The notes under the pieces are model-generated. The model searched no databases and was not told where the DNA came from. It worked only from the letters and a program-made list of their open reading frames with translations. A stretch of 64,000 bases of DNA from contig WSYH01002479.1 in NCBI GenBank assembly GCA_036426205.1, positions 1 through 64,000 of the forward strand, read 5' to 3'. Each line of letters starts with the position of its first letter. The first letter of the stretch is position 1. The translations under genes and the position numbers were made by a program. This DNA comes from Ascaphus truei. Taxonomy: Eukaryota; Chordata; Amphibia; Anura; Ascaphidae. Shown piece by piece: positions 9,795 to 19,472 of this stretch.

Positions 9795-11616
9795 AGGGAT
9801 TATAGAAGGAGCAAGAGGTTTTAGGAGATGGGAGGGAAAGTGGGCAAGTGGTAGAGGGCGAAGAGGAGATCAGCAGTGATACATCCTCCTCCGAGATAGC
9901 AGAAAAAGAGTCAAGAAAGACAGGAGGAGAGTTGGGAAGCATTGTGGGATGGGAGGAGGCAACAGATGGGATGTTCTGCCGTATGGACTCCACCTTTTTC
10001 TTAAAAAAGTCAGCAAAGTCCTGAGGTGAGATGGAGGAAGAAGAGGAGGCAGCTGAGGGTGGTCTGAGTAGAGAGTCAAAGACAGAAAAGAGACGGCGTG
10101 GGTTAGACTTGTGTGTGTTGATTAGTGATGAAAAGTAGGTTTGTTTAGCCTGAAAGAGGGCAGAGTTGAAACAGGATAGCATAAATTTGTAGTGAATGAA
10201 GTCTGCGAGCGTATGAGATTTCCTCCAGAGGCGTTCAGAGGAACGAGTGGAGGAATGCAGCATGCGTGTGTGGGAGTTTAGCCAGGGTCTGGGGTTAGAA
10301 GGGCGAGGACGGCAGAGAGAAAGTGGGGCATGAAGATCAAGAGAGGAAGATAAGGCAGAGTTGTAGTTCCTGACCAGGTTGTCAGGGTCTGAAGCGGAAC
10401 TGAGAGAGGAGAGGGAGGAGCGTAAAGTGGAATCAAGAGCTGGTAGGTTAATAGAGTGCAGGTTTCTGCAAAAACGAGGGCGAGATGGAGATGGAGAGAA
10501 GCGAGAGAGAGAAAATGAGATGAGGTGATGGTCAGAGAGAGGAAAAGGGGAAATGGAGAAGTCGGAGAGAGAGAAGTTTTTAGTGAAAACCAGGTCTAAG
10601 TAGTGGCCATCCTTGTGGGTGCTGGCTGCAGTCCACTGTTGAAGGCCAAAAGAAGAGGTTAGAGAAAGAAAGCGGGAAGCCCAAGGGAGAGAGGGGTCAT
10701 CAATGTGGCAGTTGAAGTCCCCAAGGAGAAGAACAGGGGAGTCTGAGGAGAGAAAGAAAGAGAGCCAGGATTCAAAGTGAGAGAGAAAGGCAGAAGGGGG
10801 ATGAGTAGAGGAAGGTGGGCGATAGATGACCGCCACATGAACCGGGAGAGGAGAGAAGATCCGGACTGTGTGAGCCTCGAAGGAGGGAAAAGCAAGAGAG
10901 GGGGGAATAGAAACTGTTCTGTAACGGCAGAGAGAGGAGAGCAGGAGCCCCACGCCTCCACCCCTGCCATCAGGGCGTGGAGTGTGGGAGAAGGAAAGGC
11001 CACCGTAGGAGAGGGCAGCTTCCAGAGCAGAGTCAGACTGAGTGAGCCAGGTCTCAGTTATAGCAAAGAGAAGCAGGGAGTGAGAGAGAAAGAAGTCATG
11101 CACAGAGAGGAACTTGTTAGAGAGGGAGCGAGCATTCCAAAGGGCACAGGAGAAAGGGAGAGAGGAGGGAGGGTGGCAGGGGATGGGTATGAGATTAGAG
11201 GGGTTGACACCAGAAGGAGTAGAAGTTGCATGTGGAAGGCGAGGACGAGAGCAAGTAGAAATAAGACAGGGACCAGGATTGGGAGAGATATCCCCAGAAG
11301 CAAGGAGGAGAAGCATGGACAGAAAGAGAATGTGTGAGGATGATTTGTAGGGGTGTGTTTTAGTGCAGGCGGCATAACTGTGTGGTGACAGAGGGCGCAG
11401 GTAAGAGAGGAGTTCATGTGAACTGAGAAGTGGTGAAGTAAGGAGAGATGGCGAAATATGAATAGAGTTAGAGACATGAGGCTGGTGGAAGGAAGTGCAT
11501 AATTTGAAAATAAGTGAGGTAACAGTAAATATAAAAAGTAAAGGTGGCATCACAGCAATAGTAATGTGTTGAGATGTGCAGTGTGGGATGATAACCTTCT
11601 TTCCAGCGTAGTTCAA
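9775..11616 (-). CDS. L2 LINE ORF: N-terminal region and endonuclease
   Basis: The 613-codon frame opens with a hydrophobic/Ser-rich stretch. It then holds an apurinic-type endonuclease from about residue 155: '[11 protein letters not shown]', 'ITETWL', '[11 protein letters not shown]', 'VIYRPPSS', '[11 protein letters not shown]', 'LDLVFT' and 'LSDHHLI'. The order and the catalytic E, D, N and H positions are those of LINE endonucleases. The frame ends at 9775 and RT continues in another frame from about 9794, so one indel separates them. The start at 11616 is the first in this frame; a true start could lie elsewhere. In the antisense direction a 186-codon frame is only a shadow. Confidence 0.85.
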   Translation of the reverse strand: MNYAGKKVIIPHCTSQHITIAVMPPLLFIFTVTSLIFKLCTSFHQPHVSNSIHISPSLLTSPLLSSHELLSYLRPLSPHSYAACTKTHPYKSSSHILFLSMLLLLASGDISPNPGPCLISTCSRPRLPHATSTPSGVNPSNLIPIPCHPPSSLPFSCALWNARSLSNKFLSVHDFFLSHSLLLFAITETWLTQSDSALEAALSYGGLSFSHTPRPDGRGGGVGLLLSSLCRYRTVSIPPSLAFPSFEAHTVRIFSPLPVHVAVIYRPPSSTHPPSAFLSHFESWLSFFLSSDSPVLLLGDFNCHIDDPSLPWASRFLSLTSSFGLQQWTAASTHKDGHYLDLVFTKNFSLSDFSISPFPLSDHHLISFSLSRFSPSPSRPRFCRNLHSINLPALDSTLRSSLSSLSSASDPDNLVRNYNSALSSSLDLHAPLSLCRPRPSNPRPWLNSHTRMLHSSTRSSERLWRKSHTLADFIHYKFMLSCFNSALFQAKQTYFSSLINTHKSNPRRLFSVFDSLLRPPSAASSSSSISPQDFADFFKKKVESIRQNIPSVASSHPTMLPNSPPVFLDSFSAISEEDVSLLISSSPSTTCPLSLPSPKTSCSFYNPYAHTDL

Positions 11617-11650
11617 ATGCAGGAATCAGAAGCAGTAGAGTGTGTCCACT

Positions 11651-11920
11651 TTTTCCACTTCTTGTTGAACTTCCTTTTTTAAACTTCCACTACTTTAAAG
11701 ATTTCTACTTAAAAGCATTTCTGCTTAAGAGCAAAGGCTGCTAGCAGCAATGGCTGTTGTAAGTTTACTTATATACATTTAGAAAGTCACCTGGTTGGTA
11801 CAACAAACTTAATTAGCACATGTGAGCGTAGTTAAACCAAATTGTTTTTCAAAGGTGGGTGTTGTCTTGCACAAGTGTGAAAGATGAATTACATTAAGGC
11901 AATAGGGGGATGATTTCTAC
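11651..11920. other. Unassigned provirus/L2 junction
   Basis: About 270 AT-rich bases lie between the L2 5' end and the 79-bp array. They are repeated in the second block at about 27000-27275. They could be L2 5' UTR or provirus sequence. I see no ORF or motif. Confidence 0.4.
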
Positions 11921-12329
11921 ACAGACAATTTGAGATGTTTTACCTAAATTGAAGTAAAATTAGCTAAATAGACAGCAGGGTATGAGGATTGCAGGACACA
12001 CAGACAATTTGAGATGTTTTACCTAAATTGAAGTAAAATTAGCTAAATAGACAGTAGGGTATGAGGATTGCAGGACACACAGACAATTTGAGATGTTTTA
12101 CCTAAATTGAAGTAAATTAGCTAAATAACAGCAGGGGGGTATGAGGATTGCAGGACACACAGACAATTTGAGATGTTTTACCTAAATTGAAGTAAAATTA
12201 GCTAAATAGACAGCAGGGTATGAGGATTGCAGGACACACAGACAATTTGAGATGTTTTACCTAAATTGAAGTTAAATTAGCTAAATAGACAGCAGGGTAT
12301 GAGGATTGCAGGACACACAGACAATTTGA
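11921..12329. repeat. 79-bp tandem array between integrase and env
   Basis: Units start at 11921, 12000, 12079, 12159 and 12238, with a partial unit at 12317. Each carries ACAGACAATTTGAG, TTACCTAAATTGAAG and GGTATGAGGATTGCAGGA. Units differ by very few bases. The copy in the second block is at about 27280-27690. Location is between the end of pol and env of the provirus. Confidence 0.95.
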
Positions 12330-12434
12330 GGTATGGCAGGTAACACATATATATGTCTTTGGTCACGGTCAGGGAAGTCAGCTTCAGCTTGTTGGACCTC
12401 ACCTGCGTGATTAGTTTCCACATCCTGTGGTCGT

Positions 12435-13694
12435 TTAGTCTGTGCTTCGAGAGGCTGTAGCTCCATCGAAGTCTGTCGCAGATATGGTGTCTCCTCCATC
12501 TTTTACAGTTTTTTCACTGCAGTGAGGTGTGGGTTTAAGATTGTCTATACTCACAGTCACAGAGGTTCGCTCGTTTATCTTTTTCAGTATCGTGGTTGGT
12601 TTCTTCCACTTAGGCCGCAATGGCTTTACTTTAGCAACCCTCTCCTGGACCGAATGTCCAATCTGCGGCGTCCAAGCTTTAGGATTACGTGGTGTGTGGG
12701 CTGTATGGGAAAAAGAATCCCTCAATTCTTGTAGAATTAATATTTGTTCAAGTCTCCCTGGGACAGAAATAGAATCATTAGTAAATTGTGTATTCATAGG
12801 AGTACCATATAACAGTTCATGTGGTGTTTTACCAGTTATTGTGTTAGGAATATTATTTAGGCCAATTTGGACCGTAACCAAAAGTGGGTACCACTGTGTA
12901 GGACGATTAGATAGCATTTTGGTTAAAAGTCGTTTCACCTCGTAATTTCTACGTTCAACCATTCCAGCGGACTCCGGATGGCTCGGCGAGCTGTACGCCT
13001 ACTCAATACCTAATATTGCGGCCCATTCCTTGGTTTCTGCTGCTGTGAAAGCAGGTCCACCATCGGAATGAAAGGCCTTGGGCTTAGCCACGCTTACTAA
13101 GGAGTTGAGACAATTAATCGTAGAGCTAGCTGTCGTACTACGAACGGGGTATAACCACGTAAACCTTGTACAAGCATCAACACAAACCAAAACATGTTTG
13201 TAGGAATGTGATGTAGGTAATGGTCCAATATGATCTAAATATATTAAATCAAACGGTTTGCTTGGTATTGCATTAATAATGAATGATGGTGTCTGATGAT
13301 TAGGACTGTTTACCAACCGACATGGTTTACAGTTTCTTAAAACTGACTTAACCGTTTTTCTCATATTCGGCCACCAATATTTGTGTTTCAGTGTCAACAA
13401 AACATTTTCTCTCCCTAGGTGAGGGTGTCCCACACTGGCATGTGCTTGCGTAGCGATCTGCATTCTGCTTGCTACAGGGGGAACAATGAATTCATTAGCA
13501 TCAATTACAACCATGCAATTATTGTCGACCTGTTTAAATGAGTATTTCTTAGGATACCCAGGTGGATTAGGCCTGTTAGTATCCAGACAAGCATACAACT
13601 CTGCATCGAGACTGGCTGACTTTGACTGTGCCCTTGTTAACTCTTTGTTAACGGCAAATTTTTGACTTACAGTTTGCGCGAGACTATCTGCAAA
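12435..13694 (-). pseudogene. pol: Foamy-like integrase region of pol
   Basis: The frame has a zinc-binding HHCC arrangement (HASVGHPH ... CKPC, about 13460-13310). It then shows the catalytic core with first Asp in 'IYLDHIGPL' (about 13235), second Asp in 'FHSDGGPAF' (about 13060) and the Glu in 'HPESAG' (about 12975). A C-terminal basic domain ends at 12435. A TAG at 12999-13001 separates the second Asp from the Glu, and another at 13695-13697 separates integrase from RNase H. All parts are in one frame, so damage is by nonsense only. Integrase joins viral DNA to the host genome. Downstream, 12499-12281 is open in another frame and may be the last part of pol. Confidence 0.9.
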
Positions 13695-14390
13695 CTAGTT
13701 ACCCATAGTATGAACCGATGAACCAAGCGTTCTATGCGCTGGTTCATGTACAATTTCAATATCAGGCTTTTGTTCAAAATAGGCCGCAATGGCCTTCCAC
13801 TTAGCAATGTGCGTTAGTGGTTTTCTTTTGGCATTCAAAAATCCATTTGATTTCCATATTGGTAGGTCCTGCAGTGCTGAACGTGCTAAATATGCGGAAT
13901 CTGTAACTATAAGTACATGTCCTTTAACTGTGAGTGCTTCTTTCATAGCAAAAGCTAATGCTTGAATCTCTGCAAACTGTGCAAAGTGATCTCCTATAGG
14001 TAATTGCCAACTGTGCAACAGATTCATATCTGCATCATATTTAGCAATTCCTGAACCTGCAGATTTGTTTACTCCTTTGCTGGAGTCTACAGCTGAACCA
14101 TCTGTGTAAAAAATGCATGTGTAAAAGTTGTTCGGGTGTGTTTGATTTTCCCACGTCACTCCTTCAAAAGGGGATGGGAGATCATCTAATGTTGTCAATG
14201 TTTTGTCATGCACAAAATGTATTTGAGGATCCTCTATAATTGTGTACCACTTTAACCAGCGGCTTCTTAACGCCTTCCTGTCCGGAATGGTCTGTTTCTG
14301 CAATGTTGCTACTGAAGTGTATCTATAGATATCCTGTCCCTGTGCCAAATCACGTGATTTCAGCACTGTAAGTGTAACCGCTGATAACAA
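13695..14390 (-). pseudogene. pol: Foamy-like RNase H region of pol
   Basis: The 231-codon frame carries the RNase H signature 'FYTDGSA' (codons for YTDGS at 14094-14108). The second acidic residue is in 'FAEIQALAFAM', the third Asp in 'IVTDSAYLA', and a late 'HEPAHR' is also present. The set is complete. It is bounded by in-frame TAG codons at 14391-14393 (upstream) and 13695-13697 (downstream). The connection domain upstream (14391-14582) reads in the same frame after the TGA at 14583-14585. RNase H removes RNA from the RNA-DNA hybrid during reverse transcription. Confidence 0.9.
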
Positions 14391-15070
14391 CTACTCAAGC
14401 GGCACATATCTCTTCTCTGTATTTGTGAATACATAAGATAAAAGTGTAATTGGTACAGTTTCCATAGCATTGTAAATTCTAATGTATGCAGCTAGAGGTG
14501 AAATGTTTACATATGCTGACAATGGCTTTGTTGGGTCGCGCTGCGCCAAGTAGGAAGCATCATTAACTGCTGCTAATAACTTTCACAATGCCTCATCCTC
14601 AACTGTTAACCATTTAAAAGGTGTTTTCGGCCTAGTCTGCTCTGATTTAATCTCGCGTGATATTGCGTGATGCAAGGGTTCAATCAGTACATTAAAATCT
14701 GGGATAAACGTCATTGAAAAATTCAGTAACCCAATAATGCTTCTTAACTGTTTCAATGTTTTAGGAACACTGATGTTGGAAACTTTCTCTCTGTAATTAC
14801 TAGAGAGGCCTCTACCATTTTCAGCTATTTCAAAGCCTAAAAATGTCACAGTTTCTCTTGCAAGCTGTGATTTTTTTAGGGAAACAAGGTAACCAGCCTC
14901 TGACAATGTAAGCAATACTTCTGTCAGAACTTTAAAATGCTCTTCTTCTGTGTCATGTGATAAAAACACGTCATCAACGTAAATTTCCATATTGTCAAAC
15001 TTAGACAATAGTGAGACTACGTCTGCTGTGAACAAAGCTGGACTATTTACAAAACCTTGTGGTTAACGTG
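14391..15070 (-). pseudogene. pol: Foamy-like reverse transcriptase, C-terminal part
   Basis: From the downstream edge of the solo LTR the frame continues into 'PALFTADVVSLL', the catalytic 'IYVDDVFLSHD' (YVDD codons at 14970-14981), 'GYLVSLKKSQ' and 'TFLGFEI'. The thumb-like 'LRSIIGLLNFS' follows. The set and spacing are those of foamy RT. Two stops lie in frame: TAA at 15063-15065, next to the insertion, and TGA at 14583-14585. The front of RT is at 15853-16025. The copy cannot give an active enzyme. Confidence 0.9.
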
Positions 15071-15852
15071 TGTAATGGGTTTTCTGAACTGGCCTGACCC
15101 ACCCAATCTCATATTGGCCCCTGTGGTCTAACCAGTCCCCATTACAGTGTGATGTCTGGTGGTGCACCTGTTGGCAACAGGACTCCTGAGTCTCCCGCAT
15201 GATGTTGTGTTGGGGATTGCCAACCCAGACAGGCAGCTGAGGTAGTGTTCTTGAGTCCTACCTATATCCAGTGCAGCGCCTCCACCTCATCAGGATCCCA
15301 GCATCCGCTTGTGGATGGTCCTGGTGAGGAACTCCTCTGTGGTGCAGCCCCCTGCGTAATCACTCCACACTTACACACGAGGGTCTCTTTTATCAGAGTC
15401 ATCTTTATTAGTACGGTGGGCCAGCTGCCCTCCACAATGGGTGAATTTAGCCCTCCATTGTTCACCGTACTTCCCTTTGAAAGGTATTGTCCTCCTAATG
15501 TAGGGATTCCCTATCCCCGTAGGGATATCTACTCTGCGCCAGGTCCCTGGTCACAGTCTCATTATTCCTGCAGTGTACCAACTCTGAACTCCTCTACCAC
15601 TAACTACTACCTACTTCCTCTTACTCTCCTAACTTTTGATCAGTGCTGTGCCTTATGTATCCTCTGGGGGCTGGCACAACTCTGACATCACTAATCATGG
15701 ATTCAGAGCATGTGACCACTCCCATCCATACATAGGGCACCTCACCAGGGTGTGAGGGCAAACCTCCATAATTACTGCTGGCATGCCCATAACTTACCAG
15801 GCCTTACTGTCAGCAGGAGAGATGACTGCAGCCATTTTACAGCATGGTTACA
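15071..15852 (-). mobile_element. Solo LTR of an unrelated element, inside RT
   Basis: A 782-bp TG...CA sequence (TGTAATGGGT ... CATGGTTACA on the plus strand) is flanked by identical CGTG at 15067-15070 and 15853-15856. It interrupts the RT frame. On the minus strand a TACATAAGG box (about 15655) and AATAAAG (about 15405) would fit an LTR in that orientation. I recognise no family. With its duplication it adds 786 bp, a multiple of three. A noisy copy is at about 30454-31243. Confidence 0.75.
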
Positions 15853-17447
15853 CGTGTAAAAATTAATTCTTTACCTTTCCAGGTAAATGCCGTTAGCCAA
15901 TAACTCTCAGGCGTGATTGGGTGCGCCCAGAAGCCATTGCTCAAATCTAATGTAGTTTTAAAGCGTTTACGCTGTAATCCGTTTAAGTTTGAAGGTGAAT
16001 GTGTGTTCTGTGCTGTCACTGAAGGTGTGACTTTATTAGTCAGACCAGAAGTCTGTGTGGCATAACCTGTGCGTTTGTCACGAAGTCTGATTTCGCTAGT
16101 TTTGCCTTGACCGTACCTGTCGGGAGTTTTAATGTATTGTCTCAGATTATATCTGGACACTGCACCCTCATTACGAGGTTGCTGATCAAAATGTGTAGTT
16201 TGTGGTGTACGAGTGTCTTGTCTCTGGATTTGAGTTTGAAAACTCCTATTGTCTCTTTGAAAATTACCTTTTCTGTCCCACTGTTCGTCTCTAGGATAAA
16301 CTGGAGTCTGATATTGATTGAACGGAGGTCTCCACTTCCTGTTTTGGACAGGAAAATTTCTCCCCTTGTCTGTATTTGTTCGCTCAGGCTTCCTGTCACT
16401 TGTTTGCGATTTAGGCGATTTAGGCGAACCCGTGGCTTCCCCGGTTAAACTTCTGCCAACGAGAGTATAGGTATTTTTCAAAATTTCAGGAACCATTATT
16501 GGTTTTTGTTCTACTGGTAAACCTTGTATTTGTCTTTCAAGGTCTAACAGCAGACCCTGGCCCTTAATCAATGCCTTAAGAAAACCCCAAACAATCTCAT
16601 GGTTGCCTTGTGTAAAACGTAGCCCTAAAATGTAAGCTGCTACAATTCCACTAGTCTTATTAACTTGTCCTAGCGTATCTGCAAGTGATGAAATAGTAAC
16701 CTTCCCATGGGTTTTCTCATACACATTGCTGATGACTGAATCCCAGTTTCGTGCTTCAGCCAATGTGATTGACAAACCTGCCGGCAGCAAAGAATTCACT
16801 AAAGCAAGTTTTTGTTGTGGGGTTGGTGTGGGATAAACTCCATCTAAAGAATGTGTTCTTTCATTAAGCCACAATGCAATGTCTTTCGGATTAGTTGGTA
16901 ACTGACCAATTGTCGCTTTAATATTGGCCATAGGGATACAAACTTGTACCCGAGCTGGCAAGTCAATTAACGCTTGAGCTCCTCTTGTTGCTAAGAGGAC
17001 ATTAATAATTTCTCTTAGCAGTGTGATTTCTGCAGTAGCATTAGCACGCTCTGTCGCAACATCCCGTGCAGCTTGTGTTAACTCAGGTAATGTAACTGGT
17101 GTAAATAAGTGTGTGCGATTCTCCCCATATTTCACACCAGAATTAATAGGACCATGTCTGTCCACGCCTGTAGCAATCACAGGCTGTTGCCCCAAAATGA
17201 CAGTTGCTGCATTATATGTCAAATTGATGATCGTGTGTGTCAACGGGTTATATGCCTGTTGTATGTATTGATATGTGTGTGGGTCAGCTGTGGTGTCTAT
17301 TGTGAGATAGGAATATCTAGCACCAGGTCCCCACGGGCCAAATTAAATTTCAAATGCCAGAGTTTCACCATCAATCACATCTCTATGATACTGACTTCTC
17401 ATTAAAACATTCAGATCTGCAACCCGTGCAAAATCCATAACAGCCAT
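15853..17447 (-). pseudogene. gag: Foamy-like gag fused in frame to the middle of RT
   Basis: The start is the ATG at 17445-17447 (MAVMDFARV), 138 bp inside the primer site. Residue 35 is a TAA (17343-17345). Just after it comes FGPWGPGARYSYL, which resembles the conserved Trp-Gly/Arg-Tyr targeting segment of foamy Gag. The middle is mostly helical. The tail (about 16440-16060) is rich in Gln, Arg, Asn and Pro and has no Cys-His box, as in foamy Gag. At about 16025 the frame passes straight into RT (TAQNTHS ... TTLDLSNGFWAHPI) and ends at the solo LTR. Protease and the RT fingers are missing, so an in-frame deletion of several hundred bases or more joined gag to pol. Foamy viruses normally express Pol separately. 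Confidence 0.88.
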
Positions 17448-17584
17448 GATATACGATTATATATTTATATAATGAAAATTGTACCTTCTCTATTATAAAG
17501 AGGAAATAGCATACACATGTACTTTAAAGATTAAATGGGTAACATACGATTTATGACTTATTTATACAACTCATGCGTAATTAA
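17448..17584 (-). other. Provirus leader
   Basis: 137 bp lie between the primer-binding site and the gag ATG, AT-rich, with no ORF. This region would hold the start of the packaging and dimer signals. I cannot point to a specific hairpin. Confidence 0.5.
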
Positions 17585-17600
17585 CCACGTTTAGGCACCA
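17585..17600 (-). promoter_or_regulatory. Primer-binding site, tRNA-Lys type
   Basis: The minus strand reads TGGTGCCTAAACGTGG directly after the 5' LTR. Allowing one inserted base and a few changes, this matches the 3' end complement of tRNA-Lys, the primer used by foamy viruses. Confidence 0.7.
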
Positions 17601-17601
17601 T

Positions 17602-18340
17602 AATCTGGGCTCGCTGCCAACCTTCCTCTCCCAAGTAATGCCTCGTGATAAGTTATATCCTGCACTAAGCAAAAACACAAATCACGATATCGTACTTGTA
17701 GATTCTCGGTTCACACTCTAAGATGCAAGAGTATTGTGAGATTATTATAAAGAAAGGTCACTCAGAGTTTGTATAAGATAAGGTTTGTCGTTTATTGTAT
17801 CACAACAAAATAATCAGAATTATCGCAACAAGCTAACTTGTAAGCTAACGGCTAACAGTAAACTAACAATCCATTCCTAACTATGCAGAGATTATTTATC
17901 TAATATGCATGTCATACTCACAAACCGAAAGATATTACAATAGGTCAGCCAGTCTCAGATAAGTCTCATCTGTGTGGTCTCCCACTCTCACTTCGGTTCT
18001 AATCAATGACCTGTCACCCTGACTTATATGGAGTCTTATTGTTTGCTGCGTACGTGATATTTGGCCATACTCTGTGGCTACTGATGTATGATGTTTATCA
18101 TCAGAAATTACAGTTTGACCGCAACGTGTTTACCCCTGAGTTACTTCCTCTTTTATGTCTCTGTACCTATGTACAAATATCCTGTCCTTTTCTTAGCAAA
18201 AACAACCCTTATTTCTAAGATCAGAAAAGCTAAGATATTGACAATATGCTCCAAGCTGTACTTAAGCTATATATGTACTCTATATGTACCTGTGACCTGT
18301 ATTAATTATGCTTTATATGTCCTAAGCTACCTGCAATCCA
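17602..18340 (-). repeat. Provirus 5' LTR
   Basis: This 739-bp copy matches the LTR at 3629-4367 with 7 substitutions. On the minus strand it begins TGGATTGCAG at 18340 and ends next to the primer site. The TATA-like CATATAAG and AATAAAC positions are the same as in the 3' LTR. Confidence 0.9.
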
Positions 18341-19470
18341 TAACACTCCCATGTCCTGCAGCAGAGTCCAACGCCCTCGGGGAGTGGGGCCCCGTGACCT
18401 CAGGACCACTTCCCACTTTCCCTCCCAGAAGGACTTTGACGGGATCTCGGGAGGCCCTCCCTCTCCGATCCCGTCCGCAGCACATGCCGACCTCGGGATA
18501 TGAAGCACCCTCTATCCCCTAGGCCTGCTCTCACTTTATCCACCCCCTTCAACTTTAATTGTCTAACCGTTATAACCAAACCGCATCTATAACTGTAACT
18601 GTAGATGTTTATTATGGGTTGCCGTGGCTCTAGTCTGAGTTGCCAAGTCCAGGATTCCAAAAACTGCCCCCCGGCTTACTCCTACCCGTACTCTCCTCCC
18701 TAATCTCTGCCCCACTTGCTTGAGCTCATCACCAGTGTTCCTCCCCCTTTTGTTTTCCCCATTTTTCTTTTCTCTCTCCTCTCCCCGCCTTCTAATCACC
18801 TGTGCTCTCTTTTGCCTATCTCTCGTGTCTCTCCTATCTCTCCCTTTCTCTCTGCTGGAGCTTGCCTCTGTGGGAGTGCCCTTCGTGCCTTCCCCTGTGT
18901 GTCCGCTCCATTCTCCCTTCTGCCTGCCTTCTCCCCATTTAATGTGCCGCTATAACTCAGGCGCGTCCGGGGACCTTCCACTGTCGTGCGTGAGGGCCGT
19001 CCCCTCCCGCCTTCGTGGTCCGGCGCGCCTCAGTCTATCTCCGGGTACATCCGCCACCTCCAAGATGGCGCTGACGTCTCTGGCGCCTCCTGACGACAAC
19101 ATCCGGTTTCCGGCGGCCGCCATTTTGGTGCTCCTCCTGCTGCCTCGTGGAAGATGTGTTGCTCTCTGCTCCCGCTCACTCACCGCTTCCTGGTTCTGCG
19201 CCTCACGGGGGAATCTGAGAAGCGCCATTTCACCCGCCATCTTCCTCCATCCTCGTGGCCCGACACGAAAGGTTAGTTTCTTTCCTTTTCTTTGTAGGGA
19301 TTGTCGCCGACTTTGACGGGTGACCGGGGGGGGGGGAGGTCTCTGTGTCAACACTGGGGGTTCCTAGGAGCTCTTATGCCGGGGTGCAGAGGCGAGGTGC
19401 AAGGGCGGGCAGACCCTGTCCAGTGGCCAAACTTGGCCTTCAACTTAGGCCCTCAACCAGGCAACTGTAA
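18341..19470. promoter_or_regulatory. GC-rich region with YY1-like motifs, unassigned
   Basis: A GC- and CpG-rich kilobase holds pyrimidine tracts (about 18690-18950). It also has a cluster of AAGATGGCG and GCCGCCATTTTG motifs (about 19060-19125, 19225-19245), the form of YY1 sites often seen at 5' ends of retroelements and promoters. A 134-codon minus-strand frame (19354-18950) is Arg-rich and probably not a protein. It lies between L1 ORF1 and the provirus and is repeated at 33769-34960. It could be a 5' UTR or LTR of another element, or a host promoter fragment. Confidence 0.45.
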
Positions 19471-19472
19471 CT

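Larger units (their letters stand above)
8089..11650 (-). mobile_element. L2-clade LINE inside the provirus
   Basis: This minus-strand non-LTR retrotransposon is nearly complete and lies just upstream of env. Its 3' end (8089-8150) has a run of ATGT/ATAC units and a tail containing ATAGCGCCATAAAATGTAC, typical of vertebrate L2 elements that end in short tandem repeats rather than poly-A. Two ORFs of 613 and 373 codons remain open with one frame break, so it is young. Its 5' boundary is uncertain (about 11620-11700). The second block repeats only its 5' third (25875-26998). Confidence 0.85.
3629..18340 (-). mobile_element. Endogenous foamy-like retrovirus (provirus)
   Basis: Order on the minus strand: 5' LTR (18340-17602), primer site (17600-17585), gag (17447 to about 16025), RT, RNase H and integrase (about 16025-12435), a 79-bp tandem array, an L2 insertion, env (8052-5205), an accessory region (5204-4385), a polypurine tract (4381-4371) and the 3' LTR (4367-3629). 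RT, Env and Gag share the hallmarks of Spumaretrovirinae: Gag without a Cys-His box and with a basic/Gln-rich tail, a foamy-type RT, and a very long Env of about 950 codons. Foamy-like endogenous elements have been reported from fish and amphibians. The copy is defective, with in-frame stops, a protease/RT deletion and two internal insertions. The LTR pair is 99% identical. Confidence 0.9.

Noticed and set aside
10777..11337. 186-codon plus-strand frame
   Set aside because: It is antisense to the L2 endonuclease ORF and has Arg/Gly/Glu low-complexity content.
18720..19316. 198-codon plus-strand frame in the GC-rich region
   Set aside because: Pyrimidine-rich, Ser/Leu/Pro low complexity, and broken in the second copy; probably open by composition.
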